Assembly (NCBI GenBank): GCA_017871115.1
Contig: JAFCIZ010000005.1
Span: forward strand, 1,596,501-1,660,500
Length of the DNA: 64,000 bases
Direction: 5' to 3'
Source: Cunninghamella blakesleeana
Lineage: Eukaryota > Mucoromycota > Mucoromycetes > Mucorales > Cunninghamellaceae
The translations under genes and the position numbers were made by a program. Position 1 is the stretch's first letter. The number at the start of each line of letters is the position of its first letter. The notes beneath the pieces were generated by a model. The model did no database searches, had not been told where the DNA came from, and saw only the letters and a list, made by a program, of their open reading frames with translations. This document shows positions 50,114 to 62,854 of this stretch, piece after piece.

Positions 50114-50362
50114 TATATAGCTACTTATAACTATATCTATATAATATTCATAAAATAAAATAATTTTTTTTTGAAATACTTACTCAGTTACTTTATTATC
50201 TTCAAATCCTTTAACTTCTTGTATTTGTTCTACTTCCTCGTCGTCGTCGTCGTCGTCATTAAATCCGAGAGCATTTTTATTTTTGACAAAGGCTGTCCTT
50301 GTTTTTGATGTAAAAGGGAGTTTTTTGATAGTACCAGCCTTTTTTATAGAATCACCATTCAT
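48729..50362 (-). CDS. spp2: Spp2/GPKOW-type G-patch spliceosome factor with RS-like tail
   Basis: Spp2 binds and activates the DEAH helicase Prp2 for the catalytic activation of the spliceosome. Four exons (50184-50362, 49672-50015, 49342-49555, 48729-49209) give 405 residues. The diagnostic block is MPVEEFGAALLRGLGWQKGE with GIGRNRKN, the Spp2 form of the G-patch; upstream RNDLRDRPDDTTMEDYEKMP also belongs to this family. The N-terminus has basic (TIKKLPFTSKTRTAFVKNKN) and acidic (seven Asp) parts. After the G-patch comes RESLLGLGAKPQD and then a long Arg/Ser/Asp/His-rich tail ending RSRSRSPRRHSSGRSSRYI. Human GPKOW has KOW domains at that place and yeast Spp2 has little, so the RS-like tail is unusual. 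The gene is divergent from the bZIP gene with 263 bases between the starts. Confidence 0.9.
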
Positions 50363-50625
50363 ATTATTATTATTATTTTAAATTGTTCTATAAATATAAA
50401 TATGTATATATAGATGTATATAATGATAATAATAAAGGGAGAGAATATGAAAAGAGAATGAGACAAAGCAAAAAAAAAATAAATTGAAAATGGTAAATAA
50501 AATTTAAAATTCCGACATTTTAAAAAAAATTTAATTCGAGGATTTTAATTTTTTTTCGACTCCTTTCTTTTCCTTTCTCTTTCTTTTTTTCCCTACCTTT
50601 TTTTTTTTTATTATTATTTATTAAT
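50363..50625. promoter_or_regulatory. Shared promoter of the divergent spp2 and bZIP genes
   Basis: The 263 bases between the two start codons must hold both promoters. They contain a T/C-rich tract (about 50548-50610) running into the bZIP start and A-rich sequence next to the spp2 start. No clear TATA or CCAAT box is distinguishable in this AT-rich DNA. Confidence 0.5.
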
Positions 50626-52510
50626 ATGGAAAATAATACCAAAGATCCAATAATTGATTGGATATTACAATTAGACACAAACACCACATATGATAATGAT
50701 ACACCTTTATTTTCAACAAATACAATACCGCCCACTACAATTTTAAATAATAGTAATAATAATAATAATAATAATAAAATCGACAATAACCTTACAAAAT
50801 CTGATCTCTTTCAACTTTATCTTGGCGAAGAAGTACAAAAAATAGCTCACGATACTTCTTCTTCTTCTTCTTCTTCCTCTTCTCCCCCTCCTTTTTCTTC
50901 AAACAATCAAGAATTAAATCAAAAGCAACTGGCCTATAATTCTAAGAGTCCTATTTTTAAGGGAGAAGATGCAGAACAACAACAATATGACCATGATGAC
51001 GATGAAGACGATGAAGACGAAGATATGTTAACTGTGCTGACTCAACCTAAGCGATCCAAAAAGGTAAAGTCACATGCTGGTGAACCATTATCTGGTAGAC
51101 TTGATTTTAGACCTACTATGACAGATCAAGTTCCTGAAAGTCAACTTAAATCTATGTCTCCTAAAGAGCGTCGCCAACTAAGAAATAAAATATCAGCTCG
51201 TAACTTCCGTAATCGTAGAAAACGTGGGTAGCCTTTATTAATTTTTTTAGAATGTATTGAATCAATTTTGTGTTACATGATTGCTGATTTATAATGTTTC
51301 TTTTTTTTTTATTATGTTTTTTCTTTTTATAGAATATATTACGACAATTGAAGAGGAGTTGGATAAATATAAAGACGAAAATAAAAAATTACATTCAGAA
51401 TTAAACATGATTCGAGAACAAAAGAATAAACTACAAGAAGAAAATAAACAATTAAAATTGGATTTGATTTTATACCAAGAAAATATGAAATCTACAACAA
51501 ATCTCCAACTCTCACCTAATAATACAAATGAATTGATACAAACTATTCAAGCAAATTCTTCTGTGAACACTAACAACAGTGTATCAACTATTGCTTTACC
51601 TTCCTTTGAATTATCATCACCTTCTGATGCTTACCACACTTCTGATTCATCTGATTCACCTCCTAATTTAAATATGTTTGATGATTTTAATATTCAACAG
51701 CAACAGCAACAACCATTTTCTTTACCATCACAACAATCACAGTTACCTACTGATTCACAGTTCTGGGATTTGTCTACCCTACCAACTTTACCATCATTTA
51801 ATATTCAAGATATGTATTTAAATCATGCTATGATGCCTACATGGAATATTAATAATGTCTTGTCTAAAGCAAACGAACAAACTTCACCAAATAATAATAG
51901 CAATACGAATGTAATGGAAGTCTTTCAAAAATATCCCTTACTTGCTCCGGCGCTTATGTCTATTGTTGTAGGTCATACAATGACTTTATCTGCTAATGAT
52001 TTATTAAATCTTAATTATTCAACTGCTACAGCTACAACAAACAATAAGGATATAGTCAAGGTTGGTAATAACAATTATCCTATTATTCAAGGCCTTGATG
52101 ATAAACAAACATTAAAAATTTGGGAATTATTAGAGCCAATTACCGAAAATATCAACAATGCCAAGATTTCAACAATAACAGATGAAGAGGAAAAAGAAGA
52201 TAAGGAAGTAATAACACCCACAGCCGGTGATGATAATAAGGATGATGATGATCATAAATCTGACACTAAAGATGATGTTCAATATACATCATGGGCTCAT
52301 CGATACCTTAAAACATATGTTTGTTCCTATGTAAATAGCTATATTGAACATTGTCGTATTTATAATAGCATTAAAAAACAACAAATCACCAACAATGATG
52401 AAACCATTCGTCCAACAACACACCGCCGCCCTTGTTTTTTAGCAACCCCATCAACACCACTTTGTAAACAGCTTAAACGAGCAAAAGAAAGATTCATCCC
52501 TGTATCATAA
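50626..52510 (+). CDS. bZIP transcription factor
   Basis: Sequence-specific nuclear factor. Two exons (50626-51223, 51333-52510) give 591 residues. The bZIP domain is split by the intron: basic region KERRQLRNKISARNFRNRRK (about residues 180-199), then QYITTIEEELDKYKDENKKL and a leucine zipper with heptad Leu/Ile through QLKLDLILYQ. The donor GTGGGT at 51224 was chosen because it gives RRKQYI, as in related fungal factors (RRKEYI). The N-terminal half has Ser, Asn and Asp/Glu runs; the middle is Gln/Ser/Pro-rich and could activate transcription. The C-terminal part has SWAHRYLKTYVCSYVNSYIE, a Cys- and Tyr-containing helix that looks conserved. The family pattern NxxxARNFRxRRK is common in Mucorales and basidiomycetes; the target genes are not known. 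Confidence 0.93.
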
Positions 52511-52912
52511 TTAGTTACCATTCATTTCTACACATCTATTTTAGTTTTATACATATTTTTTTTAGTACTATTTTATTATTATTTATTTTATATATCATTT
52601 TAAATTCATTAAATAAATAAAATATTCATTATCGGTAAAAATTTCATTAAGGCGGACCGAAGTATTTCCGCTAACCGCCAGTGGATTAATGAGAAAAAAA
52701 TTGTTTTATCAAATGACCCAACTTTTTTTTTATATATTGGTTTCATATATATTTAGTAACTAACAATATGATCATAGAATTTTTCTTTAAAAATAATAAA
52801 TAAAATAAATATATAAGAACTTTAAACCTAACTAAATTAAGTAAGTAGTATGTAAAATTCTATGATTATTATTTTATTTAAACTTCATATCTAATTATAT
52901 TTATATGAATAA
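52511..52912. other. Intergenic between convergent bZIP and CDC50 genes
   Basis: AT-rich apart from a 29-base GC-rich inverted-repeat element at 52651-52679. No gene. Confidence 0.6.
52651..52679. other. GC-rich inverted repeat between convergent genes
   Basis: GGCGGA is followed after ten bases by TCCGC and then CCGCC. Two alternative stems (GCGGA with TCCGC, GGCGG with CCGCC) can form. It lies about 140 bases after the bZIP stop and 234 before the CDC50 stop. It could be a 3'-end or insulator-like structure or a binding site; no function is shown. Confidence 0.4.
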
Positions 52913-54743
52913 CTAATCTTTATGTAAATGCTGTGCTCTTTTATTTTTAGGTAAACCACCACCAGGTTGATTCCACGATAAGTAGCTTTCGTCGCCAAGT
53001 TTTCTATTAAAAATAAATAAATGAATACAAAATAAAGATAAAAAATGGATATTATTGAGTTTTTCTGTTCTCCTCTTAGTTACTTTATTTTTTTTTTAAA
53101 AAAAAGATGATCATAAATATATTTACCTGGGTTTGACAAGATGACGAACAGTAAAAATAAAACCAAGTAATAAACAAAGAGCACCAATAGCTAAATAAGC
53201 GATGCCAAGGTAAGGATTTCTACCACCTAAAGGTGTTGTTGTTGATAACACTAACCATTTCGTTCCTTCATACTGTAAAGTATCAAAATCTATTAAAGCA
53301 GTTATGATAATTTATGATTATAATTAATATGTAATTTTTTAAATAATAATAATAATGGCCAAAATAAAAAATAAATGAAAGATTTTTCCCTACTTTTTTT
53401 TAAAAAAATAAAATATAAAACTTACTCATATCAATGACTACACGCCAGCGACCAGCTTCTAAATTATCATGATCATTTCTAGCCCATATTTTTCTAAAGT
53501 CAGGTAAAGCAGCTACATGCATCCACACCATAAATCTTTCCATTGTTGATAAATCAGGAGGTGGATATTGCTCTGTATATTTTCCGTTTGGATAGCGACT
53601 TGCCCAATTTGGTGGAGGGACTATTTCTGAAGTCTTATATCGTGTAGGTTGATATTTTTTTTTATCTGTTGGCCATGCAATATTTGATGTACTAAAAGTG
53701 TATTCTTTTGAATTATCAGTAATGGATGTAAAATTAGATGCAGTATCTAAGGGTTAAAAAGATGTATAATTAGTTTTAATAAAAATAAATAATAATCTTT
53801 ATTTTATTTTCGTTTCCTTTCTCTCCAATTGAGTATACTATATATATATATATATATCATCATCGTCATCGTCATCGTCAATTTTAAATAGCTATATCTA
53901 TTCTCTCTCTTTTTTAGCTATTTTTTTTTCTTACTATTATTTTTATTTTTACCGTTAAACATTGAATTAGCTATTAATCCACAAGGGTATACTAGAAGGC
54001 CATCATCTTTACTAGCTAGAGGGTCACAGTTAGTATGAAAATTTGTACCAGAGGAAGGATTTCCTAAAAGTTGATCAGCATCAAAGTTTTTTATATATAA
54101 TCGATGATTTTGATAAAAGTTGGTCAATCTATAATACATATAAATAGGTCCATTCATAGTTGCTGGGACTGTAAAATCGAGTATACACTGTTGGATAGAT
54201 AAATTATTAGGGTTTTGCCAAAGTGGGTCTATAAATGTACTAGAGTTCACAACATGATAGGCTGGTGGTTCCATAGAATCCATATCTTCTACTTGGTTGA
54301 ATTGATATTCGTATAAATTTTTTGTTAAGTATACTGGTTGATCATATTTTCCACAATATGAATAGTTAATCATAATTTCATTAACCTGATTTATGTATAT
54401 ATAAATAAAATAAAAATAAGAGAAAAATAAGAGAAAAATAAAGAAAAATAAAGAAAAATATAAACAGTATATCAGTATATTTGTTCGATCCTATCATTAA
54501 ATAATAATGATAATAGTAGTATGCTATTCAATTTATATACTTATATGTTTGTTGTCATTTTATAAATACCTTTCCACTATTCCAATATAATAATCCACCA
54601 ATAGGACAAAATATAATTCCAAAAATAAATAAAGTTGGAAGTACAGTAGCCGGCATTAATACAGGCTGCCAAGCTGGAAGACGCTGCTGTCTAAAGTTAC
54701 CATTTTCTGGTCGTTTAGTCTTTTTTATTTCTTCTTCAGCCAT
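52913..54743 (-). CDS. CDC50/Lem3-family P4-ATPase (flippase) subunit
   Basis: Beta-subunit that folds with and escorts P4-ATPases, which move phospholipids to the cytosolic leaflet in Golgi, endosomes and plasma membrane. Five exons (about 54570-54743, 53953-54385, 53426-53746, 53127-53289, 52913-53003) give about 393 residues. Layout: short N-tail with [20 protein letters not shown] leading into membrane span 1 ([17 protein letters not shown]); a large lumenal domain with paired Cys ([32 protein letters not shown]) and N-glycosylation sites; the late motif [15 protein letters not shown]; then membrane span 2 ([20 protein letters not shown]) and a short basic tail. [10 protein letters not shown] and DFRKIWAR are signatures of the family. 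The gene is complete. Confidence 0.95.
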
Positions 54744-55109
54744 TTATGAATAAAGAAAAGATAAGTTTGAGAGAGAGAGAGGATAAATAGGTGAAAAAAA
54801 AATTGTAATTATAAAAAAAAGAATATTTAAATTTAACACCCGCACTTGCCTATTTTGGATGTTCAACGTATGCTCTTTATTTTTATAATAGTGCATAGTG
54901 TTGATAAGTTTTTTTTACTTATTTACTTAGCATGATACGTACTAAAATGGAAAAATAAAAACTCAATCCTGAGTGGTTAAAACGGCAAAATAATGAACTT
55001 TGAATTATTTTTAAAGTTTTTTTTTAAAAATAATATAAAATGAATAATTCTTTTTCTTGCTCCTTTTTTTCATTCTCTTTCTCATCTATTTTATATTGTA
55101 TTTTTAAGT
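54744..55109. other. Shared promoter of divergent CDC50 and MIOX genes
   Basis: 366 bases of AT-rich DNA between two divergent start codons. A GA repeat at about 54770-54781 lies next to the CDC50 start and a T/C-rich tract (55050-55090) next to the MIOX start. Confidence 0.5.
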
Positions 55110-56104
55110 ATGAGGGATATTCAAACTTTATTACCACAACAAACCTTAGACACTATACAGAAATTAACATGGACAAAATCAAATAAAACTTTAGAATCCT
55201 TTAGAGATTATGAAAAAGCAGATGATGAACAACCAAAAATTAGTCAATTTTATCATGAAAACCATATCAAACAAACACTGGATCATGCTTTAACATTAAA
55301 AAAAAAATATTGTAGTGAATATTCAAGAACACGGTATATGGGAATATGGGAGGTCATGGAAATTTTAGATAATTTTGTTGATGAATCTGATCCTGATACA
55401 AGTTTATCACAAATTATGCACTCACTCCAATCAGCTGAAGCTGCAAGAAAGGATAACCAACCTAGATGGATGATTTTAACGGCCTTAATCCATGATTTAG
55501 GGAAAATATTAAGTGTGTTTGGCGAAGAACAATGGACGGTAAAAGCGATATATATATATATATATAGTATAAACACTTTTTGTTTTTTTTTAAAAAAAAA
55601 TTAGTTCATATGTATGATCATTAAAAATATTTATTATTATTATTATTATTTTTATTTCTAAAAAAGGTCGTTGGTGACACTTTCGTTTTAGGGTGTCAAT
55701 TTTCTAAAAAAATTGTTTATTCTCAATTTTTTAAAGAAAATCCTGATACTTTAAATCCACTTTACTCCACGAAATATGGTATTTATGAACCTAATTGCGG
55801 TTTAAATAATGTCACTATGTCATTTGGTCATGATGAATATTTATATCACGTTTGTAAAGACTATCTTCCTCGCGAAGCACTCTATATTATTCGCTTTCAT
55901 TCCTTTTATTCATGGCATACAGAAGGGGAATATACTTGGTTTATGAACGATGAAGATCATGAAATGTTAAAGTGGGTAAAAGAATTTAATCAATATGATC
56001 TTTATTCAAAAGCAGAAGAAATACCTAATATTGATCAAGTCATGGCGTATTATAAGGAATTAATTTCTGAATTCTTTCCTGAAAAAATAAAATGGATGTT
56101 TTAA
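55110..56104 (+). CDS. miox: myo-Inositol oxygenase
   Basis: Di-iron enzyme that opens myo-inositol to D-glucuronate, the first step of inositol catabolism. Two exons (55110-55538, 55667-56104) give 288 residues, the typical length. Iron ligands can be placed: His in [12 protein letters not shown], His-Asp in TALIHDLGK, His in [12 protein letters not shown], His in [14 protein letters not shown], and Asp in NQYDLYSK. Other family blocks are WGEEQW-like [35 protein letters not shown], and the C-terminal FPEKIKWMF. The N-terminus [20 protein letters not shown] replaces the mammalian version FRNYTS...V..FY. The gene starts 366 bases from the divergent CDC50 gene and is followed after 132 bases by the METTL25-like gene. 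Confidence 0.96.
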
Positions 56105-56236
56105 AAAAATTAAAATTAAAATTCAGCACTCTTTTCTAAAAAAAATAAAATTTTTTACTTCCTCTTTTTGAATTTTCTTTTCCCTTTACTTTTTATATTA
56201 TATTTATTTATAAAAATATATTATTGTGTTGCTTAA

Positions 56237-58013
56237 ATGATCTTACCTGAAAAAGAAATACAATTACCATCAAATTTTTTTCACTGTACACCAAATGAAT
56301 ATCTTGAAACTGTTTATTTATTTTTAGAGAAATATCGTTGGCTTGCAGATCTCCACGTTGGTGATTTTATCACGTTTAATCATTGGGAACTTTTAGATCC
56401 AGAGTGGCGAAAAGCTTTATTACCAGATTCTTTTGAAAGCGAGGAAAAATATGAAGAATGGTTTATTTCTATACTTAATCTCACAAGTGAACCTGATATA
56501 AAGGTGTATATCGCTATATATATATTATACTTTTTATTATTTACTAAAAAAAAAAGTACTCTATTAAACAAGTACCTTTATTGTATTTTATGTTTAGGAA
56601 GACTGGCCAACATCTCTAAAAGAATATCTTAGACTTGTTAAAGAATTACCATTACCAAGGCAACAAACAACAACATTAGGTATATATAAAAGTAAAAGGA
56701 TGATGGATGTTTTTTTTTTTTTTTTTTTTAAAAAAAAAATAACGAATTATTTTATTTTATTTACTTTTAAAAAATTGACAGATGATCAAAGTAAAATGGA
56801 TAAAAATGCATTAGCTGGAGGAATGTCCGATAAAAAGATCCATGAAGTGGAATTGCTTGCAAAATTAATTAAAACTATTGGTGATAAAGATAATATAACA
56901 TCAGTATTAGATCTTGGATCAGGACAAGGATATCTTTCAAGAATTTTAGCATTTAAACATGGCATGAACGTATTAGGGGTAGATATGTCAGAAATCCAGA
57001 CACGAGGAGCTGAACGATTTGATCAAAAGGCACTCAAGGCAATCACATCAAAGGGAATAGACGATAATGACAATAATAATAAAAAACTAAACCAAGGTTT
57101 CCTTAAACATGTAACAGAAATGGTAACACCTGAAAATGTAGGAAATGTTCTTTCAAGATGGGGGCAACATAGTAATTATAATAATGAAGAAAATGATAAT
57201 TCTCCTGATCAACAACAAAATAATAGTAGTGATAATAATGATCCTTGGATAGTTTGTGGATTACATACTTGTGGTGATCTTGCAACATCTATGTTTCGTT
57301 TATTTGCATCGAGTTATCAAATTAGATCTATTGTAAATGTAGGATGTTGTTATCATTTTCTTTCTGAAGATGGATCTCAGCCTGGATTTCCTATGAGTGA
57401 ATGGTTAAAACAAAAAAATTATAAGCTTGGAAATAGTGCCCGTGTGCTTGCTTGTCAATCTCCTTCCAAATGGACAGATCCTGTTATTGGCCAACAGTCT
57501 TTTAATCAATACTTTTATCGAGCTGTGTTATTGGTAAATTATTAGATTGATAATTATATACAATTGTAATTGCCTTATTAATACTCCTATTGTACTAATA
57601 AATATCTATTTCTATTATACTGTAATATAATTGTATAGCATTCTATTGTAAGTAAAGGTATTGCTAATAAAGCTCCTCCTATTGGTATGATTAAAAGAAA
57701 AAAAACCTTTATACAATATTATCAAGCATCAATGAAAAGGCTAGGATATTCACATGATTTATTGACTGAAGAAGAAGCAGAGCAATTTCATTTGTACTAT
57801 AAAAAAAAACAAGTAGACAAACAAATCATAGTTTTATGGACATTACGAGTACTATTAGGACCAGTTTTGGAAAGCCTTATTTTAGTAGATCGGTGGATCT
57901 ATCTTAAGTCAATTGTTAATAAAGAAACAGGAAATCTTGGAAAGGTGTGGATGTGGCCATTATTTGACCCAATAGCATCACCAAGAAATATGGTTTTTGT
58001 AGCATCGAAATAA
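56237..58013 (+). CDS. METTL25-type methyltransferase-like protein
   Basis: Predicted SAM-dependent methyltransferase of the METTL25/RRNAD1 group, whose substrate is not firmly known. Four exons (56237-56503, 56598-56679, 56782-57533, 57639-58013) give 491 residues. The N-terminal helical part includes FLEKYRWLADLHVGDFITFN and WPTSLKEYLRLVKELPLPR. The catalytic part has MSDKKIHEVELLAKLI, the SAM site VLDLGSGQGYLSRILA and GVDMSEIQTRGAERF, a variable Asn/Asp/Gln insert, CGLHTCGDLATSMFRLF, and NVGCCYHFLSE, all hallmarks. The C-terminal part (PPIGMIKRKKTFIQYYQ to VLWTLRVLLGPVLESLILVD) is also typical. A T run joined to an A run lies in the second intron region (56710-56740). The start is the first ATG after the T/C-rich leader. 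Confidence 0.92.
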
Positions 58014-59044
58014 ATCAGTAGATATTATATAGCTTAGTATTATTATTATCTTATTTTTATTTTTTTAATTAGTATAATTTTTGTATTTTTATTCATTTAG
58101 AAAAAAATAATAATCGTGTATTTAATATATAAAAATGTATTCCATAGTCGAGTATATATAAATTTAAATATAATTGAAAACAGTAGTATATTTTTCAAGA
58201 AAAATCTATTTTGAGTCAATTTTAAACCCAGATTTTGGCTCTCGGGGTTGATGTCATTTTAGCAATAAATTTTTTTCTTTATGCTTGTTTTCCAATTATT
58301 GGCTTTTCTTTCCTTTTTTTCTCTTTTTTTCTATTACTACTTTTTTTTTTCTTCCTTTTTATAATTAATTCTCTATAAAAACTATATACTTTATATATAT
58401 ATATATATATATTTATCATTTTTTATCATTTATATTATTTGCATTTTATAAAATTTAAAAGGTAAAAAAAATATTTACTATGTCATAATATATTTATTTT
58501 TAACTGGGGATTAGTGTGAAAAAATATAAAGAAAATTTTTTCTTTTACTGATTGTACCTTTTGCTATTTTTTTATTTCATAGGTTTTTATCTTCTACAAT
58601 TCATATAAAATATTAATACTCTATATTATATTCTGTTTATTATTTGTTTATCTGTAAATAGTAAGTTTATTTTTATTTTTATTAATTCATATTATTAATT
58701 GACGTAAAGCTAACTTTTTGTTTCACTTTTTTTTCCTCTTCTTTCTTTTTTCCTTTAGACTTCTATATTATATATTCAATATATATTTGTTACATCCATT
58801 ATTGTTATATCTAAAGGTAGAGCAAAGAAAAACAATAGAAGATTTAGCAATAATAATAACAACAAAGACAAAAAACAACGAAATATTATTATAAATATAT
58901 AGTACAGTTGAATTAAGAAAATACAATTTAATACCAAGAAATAAATATATTCATACTATTTTTAAGATTTTGTTTTACTAATAATAATATTTATCTTCTA
59001 TTTTTATCTTCTTCTTTTTTATCATCTTAAACAGTTTGTTGTAT
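58014..59044. other. Intergenic/5' leader of the ankyrin gene
   Basis: One kilobase of AT-rich DNA with T/C-rich tracts at 58300-58360 and 58725-58760, and an inverted CCAAT pair CCAATTATTGG near 58291. A segment from about 58800 is likely 5' UTR. No gene seen. Confidence 0.5.
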
Positions 59045-62000
59045 ATGCCACTACATCAACATATACCCGAATCTACACCTTCTAATGACTATGCAATGAC
59101 GACAAAATCTTATGTTACCTCTAACGTCATACCCAATTACCACAAAAAAGAAAAACCTATTTTAAAACACAATGGCAATAAAAATAAAAAGTATGGGAAT
59201 GATGATGACGACGATGACGACGACGATGAAGCTTTACAAAAATTTCATGAACGAATAAAACGTGGAAGATGTGATTCACCACCACCAGTACTTCAAAAAA
59301 AGTCAAGATCTTCTTTATGGTTAACCAGTGACGAAGAAGAAAATGACGAGGATGATGAATACGAAAATAATAAATCACCATTTAATGATTCTACCATGCA
59401 TCATTTTGGATCAACCGAAAGAAGAAAACGTGGAAGACCTAGAAAAGAAGATTTAGATAAACCATCATCAACTAGAAGACGTTCATCGACTATTGGAAGT
59501 ACTAATGATATAAAAGTAAATAGCAATAACAACAGCAATAAAAATAGTACTAAAATAGCGAAGGATAAAAAAAAGAAAGTGGATGATGATGTAATAATGA
59601 CAACAACAACAACTAATACAACAGTAACAACAACAACAACAACAACGCCAGCAATTAAAAAAAATACAAGTCCTCCTAAAGAAAATAAAGATGATAAAAT
59701 AAAACAACAGCAAAGTGATAATGACGAAAAAAATGATAAATCAAAATCAGCCAAATCTCGACCCTCATCTTATACTGATCCAAATCGTATTGATAAAGCT
59801 GGAAGAACTAAATTATTTGTATATACAAGCTCAGGAAATTTAAATAAAGTGAAAGAATTAGTAAGCCTTGGCGCTGATATCAATTTTAAAGATCATGCTG
59901 GTTGGGTACCTCTTCATGAAGCTGCTCTAAAAGGGCAATATGAAATTGCCAAATTTTTTATTGAACGTGGTGCTAATGTGAATGTACGTGGATTTGATGA
60001 TGATACACCTTTGCATGATGCTTGTTCCGGTGGATATAATGAAGTAGTACAGCTTTTAGTGGATAATGGTGCTGATGTATATGCATTAAATTCTGATAAA
60101 CAAAGACCTTTAGATGTATGTGAAGATGAAACTTGTTTAAAAATACTTGAAACAAAAATGAAACAGTTAGATAGATTAGTAGCTCAAGATGAAAATGGTA
60201 GAACAATTTTACATAAAGCCTGTGCTGATGGTGATTATGAAGAAGTAACTTCTTTGTTAGCGCTAGGTGCTAATGCTAATGCTGAAGATAATAACCTATG
60301 GACACCTATTCATGAAGCAGCAAAGCATGGTCATCTCTCAGTTGTTAAACTCTTAGTAGAACATGGTGCCGATATAAACCATTCTGGATATCAAGGAAAC
60401 ACTGTTCTTCATCATGCCTGCCGTTCTGGTCATGATGTCATTGTTCACTTTTTAATTGATAATGGTGCAAACATTCATGCCAGTAATGATTCTGGAAAAA
60501 CAGCTTATGATGTAACAACTAATCCTACCATTAGACGTGAATTAGCAGCTAAAATAGATGAAGAAAAAAAGCAGCGTGCAACAAGTGATGCCATTGATGA
60601 AATTACTTTTACAACTTTAAAACAAAGAAAACCAACGAGTAAATCAGCCTCACAAAGTAGACCTCTTTCTAGAGAAGAACGTAAAATTCAAGCTATCATG
60701 AAATCTTTCGAAGCATTAGAACAACAGCAACCTAAACACTCTCAGCCTACACGTACTTCAAGACGATATAATACTAATTCGAATAGAGCATCTCCAAGTA
60801 TTGATGAAAATATGGACGATATTAGTAATAATAATAGTAGTAATACAACTACACAAACAGAACCACGCAAGAAGAGAGCAAAAAATCATAAACGACAGTC
60901 ATCTATACTAACTGCGGAATCTAATCAATCTTCAAGAGAATGCTCAGTAGATCTTCCAGATAGTAACACAAACTCATCAACAACTAGATCATCATCAAAG
61001 GAACCAATTAAAAAAGTAGATGCAACAAAATTAGATCCACATAAAAAAGATACAAGCGGAAGAACTCATTTACATAGATGGGCAATACGTGGTGATGTTG
61101 ATGTATGTAAAACATTATTGGAAAATGGTGCTGATCCTAATGTCACGGATCATGCTGGGTATACTCCCTTACATGAGTCATCACTTCGTGGCCGTGCTAA
61201 TGTAGTCAAATTATTACTGGAAAATGGTGCAAATGTGAATGCAATAGGTGTGGATTCAGATACAGCTTTACATGACGCGATTGATAATAGACATCCTGAC
61301 GTTGTAGATATATTGTTGCAGTTTGGAGCAGACCCTCATATTACAAATGGAAAAGGGATGTCAGCTATAGAAATTGCAAAGGAACTTGAACTCACCGATA
61401 TACAGCGTTTGTTAAAGCAAGCTATCGCTAAGAAAAAAAATAATAATTCCAATCAACAAAAGATAAAAAATGACCAATCACAGAAAAATGGTAATATATA
61501 TTAAGAAATTATGTATATATAGATACTTATAATAATAATAATAATAAAAAGTTAGATTTACTCACTCTTAATTTTTTTTTAAAAAAATATATATAAATAT
61601 TTAGTTTCCTCAAAGAAAAACGATAGTAACACTCAAAAACAATCAAGGAAAAGACGACTTGTTCTTGCCGCTGATTTAGAACATTCCTCATCAACCTCCT
61701 CACATAAAAGACATTTCTCAGATGGACTTAAAGATATTAAAGCTGAACCACAAGAATCTAAACCATTACATCATTTTGATCATACTATGGATATGGATAT
61801 TGATAGTAAACCAACCTTTATATCAACTACTTCACCCAATATAATAAAAAATAATATTATAGACCAATCTATGGCGCCTTTAATATCTGAAGATGGGCCT
61901 AATACACCTATACCAACGCCTGTCATAGATAGATGGCGCCCTAAAAAAGTAAAGGAAGAAATGATATCACCAACAGTATCAAATTTTGAACATGATAGTA

Positions 62001-62854
62001 AACTTTCAAATAAAACACATAATGGTATATCAACTCCAACATCACCTAGGTCACCCACTTTATCAGAAGCAATGCGATTTTTACCATTATATACTGTACA
62101 GCTTGTAGAAAATGATGGGGTAAAAAGCTCACTTTATGTATTAGATTTGCAAGTTGGACTTTTATTAAATCTCTCTACAGAAAAATTATGGAAAAGATAT
62201 CCCAATTTACCACGTCGCGATGTAACATTAAAAGAAAAGGAAAGACTATGGTCACCCTTAGCAAGTATGATATGTACACAAGCATCTCCTCATTTAGATC
62301 TTTATGCATGTGATAAAAAAAGGACAGCTTCAGTGATGGCTCGCCATAAAGATCAAGAAAAACAGCGATTTTTAGATATGCCATTATATTTTGTTCAGTT
62401 AGATCCTATGATTACCTTAATTAAGCATGATTACAGTTATCTCAGTAAAAATCTTATTACTATTACTTTAGATATGGGGTACCGACAAGATCCAAGTAAA
62501 CAATTACTACCAACAACGACATCAGCATTAGAAAAAACAGCATCTTCATTACCAACATCAACAACCATTTCAAATATCAGTACCAATTTAGCAACAAATT
62601 TACCTTCATCATTATCATCACCTTCACCTTCACCATCGCAAAATAAAAATTTATTAGCATCATCTCCATCATCTCCAGTGTCTAATGTTAACAATGCAAC
62701 TAAATCAACCGTACCATTAAATTCCATGTTGATATCAAAAACACCTTTGAAAAAACGTCCCACTTTTGGATTGCCACCTAAATTTGCCATGAAAATGCAA
62801 AAACATCTTATGTACAACAATAACAATAGTGATAATAAGAATAATAACCAATAA
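59045..62854 (+). CDS. AT-hook and ankyrin-repeat nuclear protein, Hos4-like
   Basis: Large protein of 1231 residues from two exons (59045-61490, 61605-62854). Residues about 55-65 are an Asp run followed by EALQKFHERIKRGRCDSPPP; an AT-hook RRKRGRPRKED lies near residue 130. Low-complexity Thr/Asn/Lys sequence leads to a first ankyrin array (about residues 252-500: AGWVPLHEAALKGQYEIAKF, DDTPLHDACSGGYNEVVQLL, RTILHKACADGDYEEV, WTPIHEAAKHGHLSVVKLL and others). A second array is at about 669-792 (RTHLHRWAIRGDVDVCKTLL, YTPLHESSLRGRANVVKLLL). The C-terminus has a separate domain (FLPLYTVQLVENDG, VLDLQVGLLLNLSTEKLWKR, FLDMPLYFVQLDPMITLI) found in fungal Hos4-type proteins as far as I recall. Hos4 is part of the Set3 histone deacetylase complex. 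The ATG at 59045 is the first in frame; the intron restores a frame that otherwise stops at 61504. Confidence 0.85.

Noticed and set aside
59401..59754. Minus-strand Val/Leu-rich frame opposite the ankyrin gene (also 2214-2399 and 59483-59713)
   Set aside because: Mirror translation of Asp/Thr/Lys repeats in a well-supported plus-strand gene.
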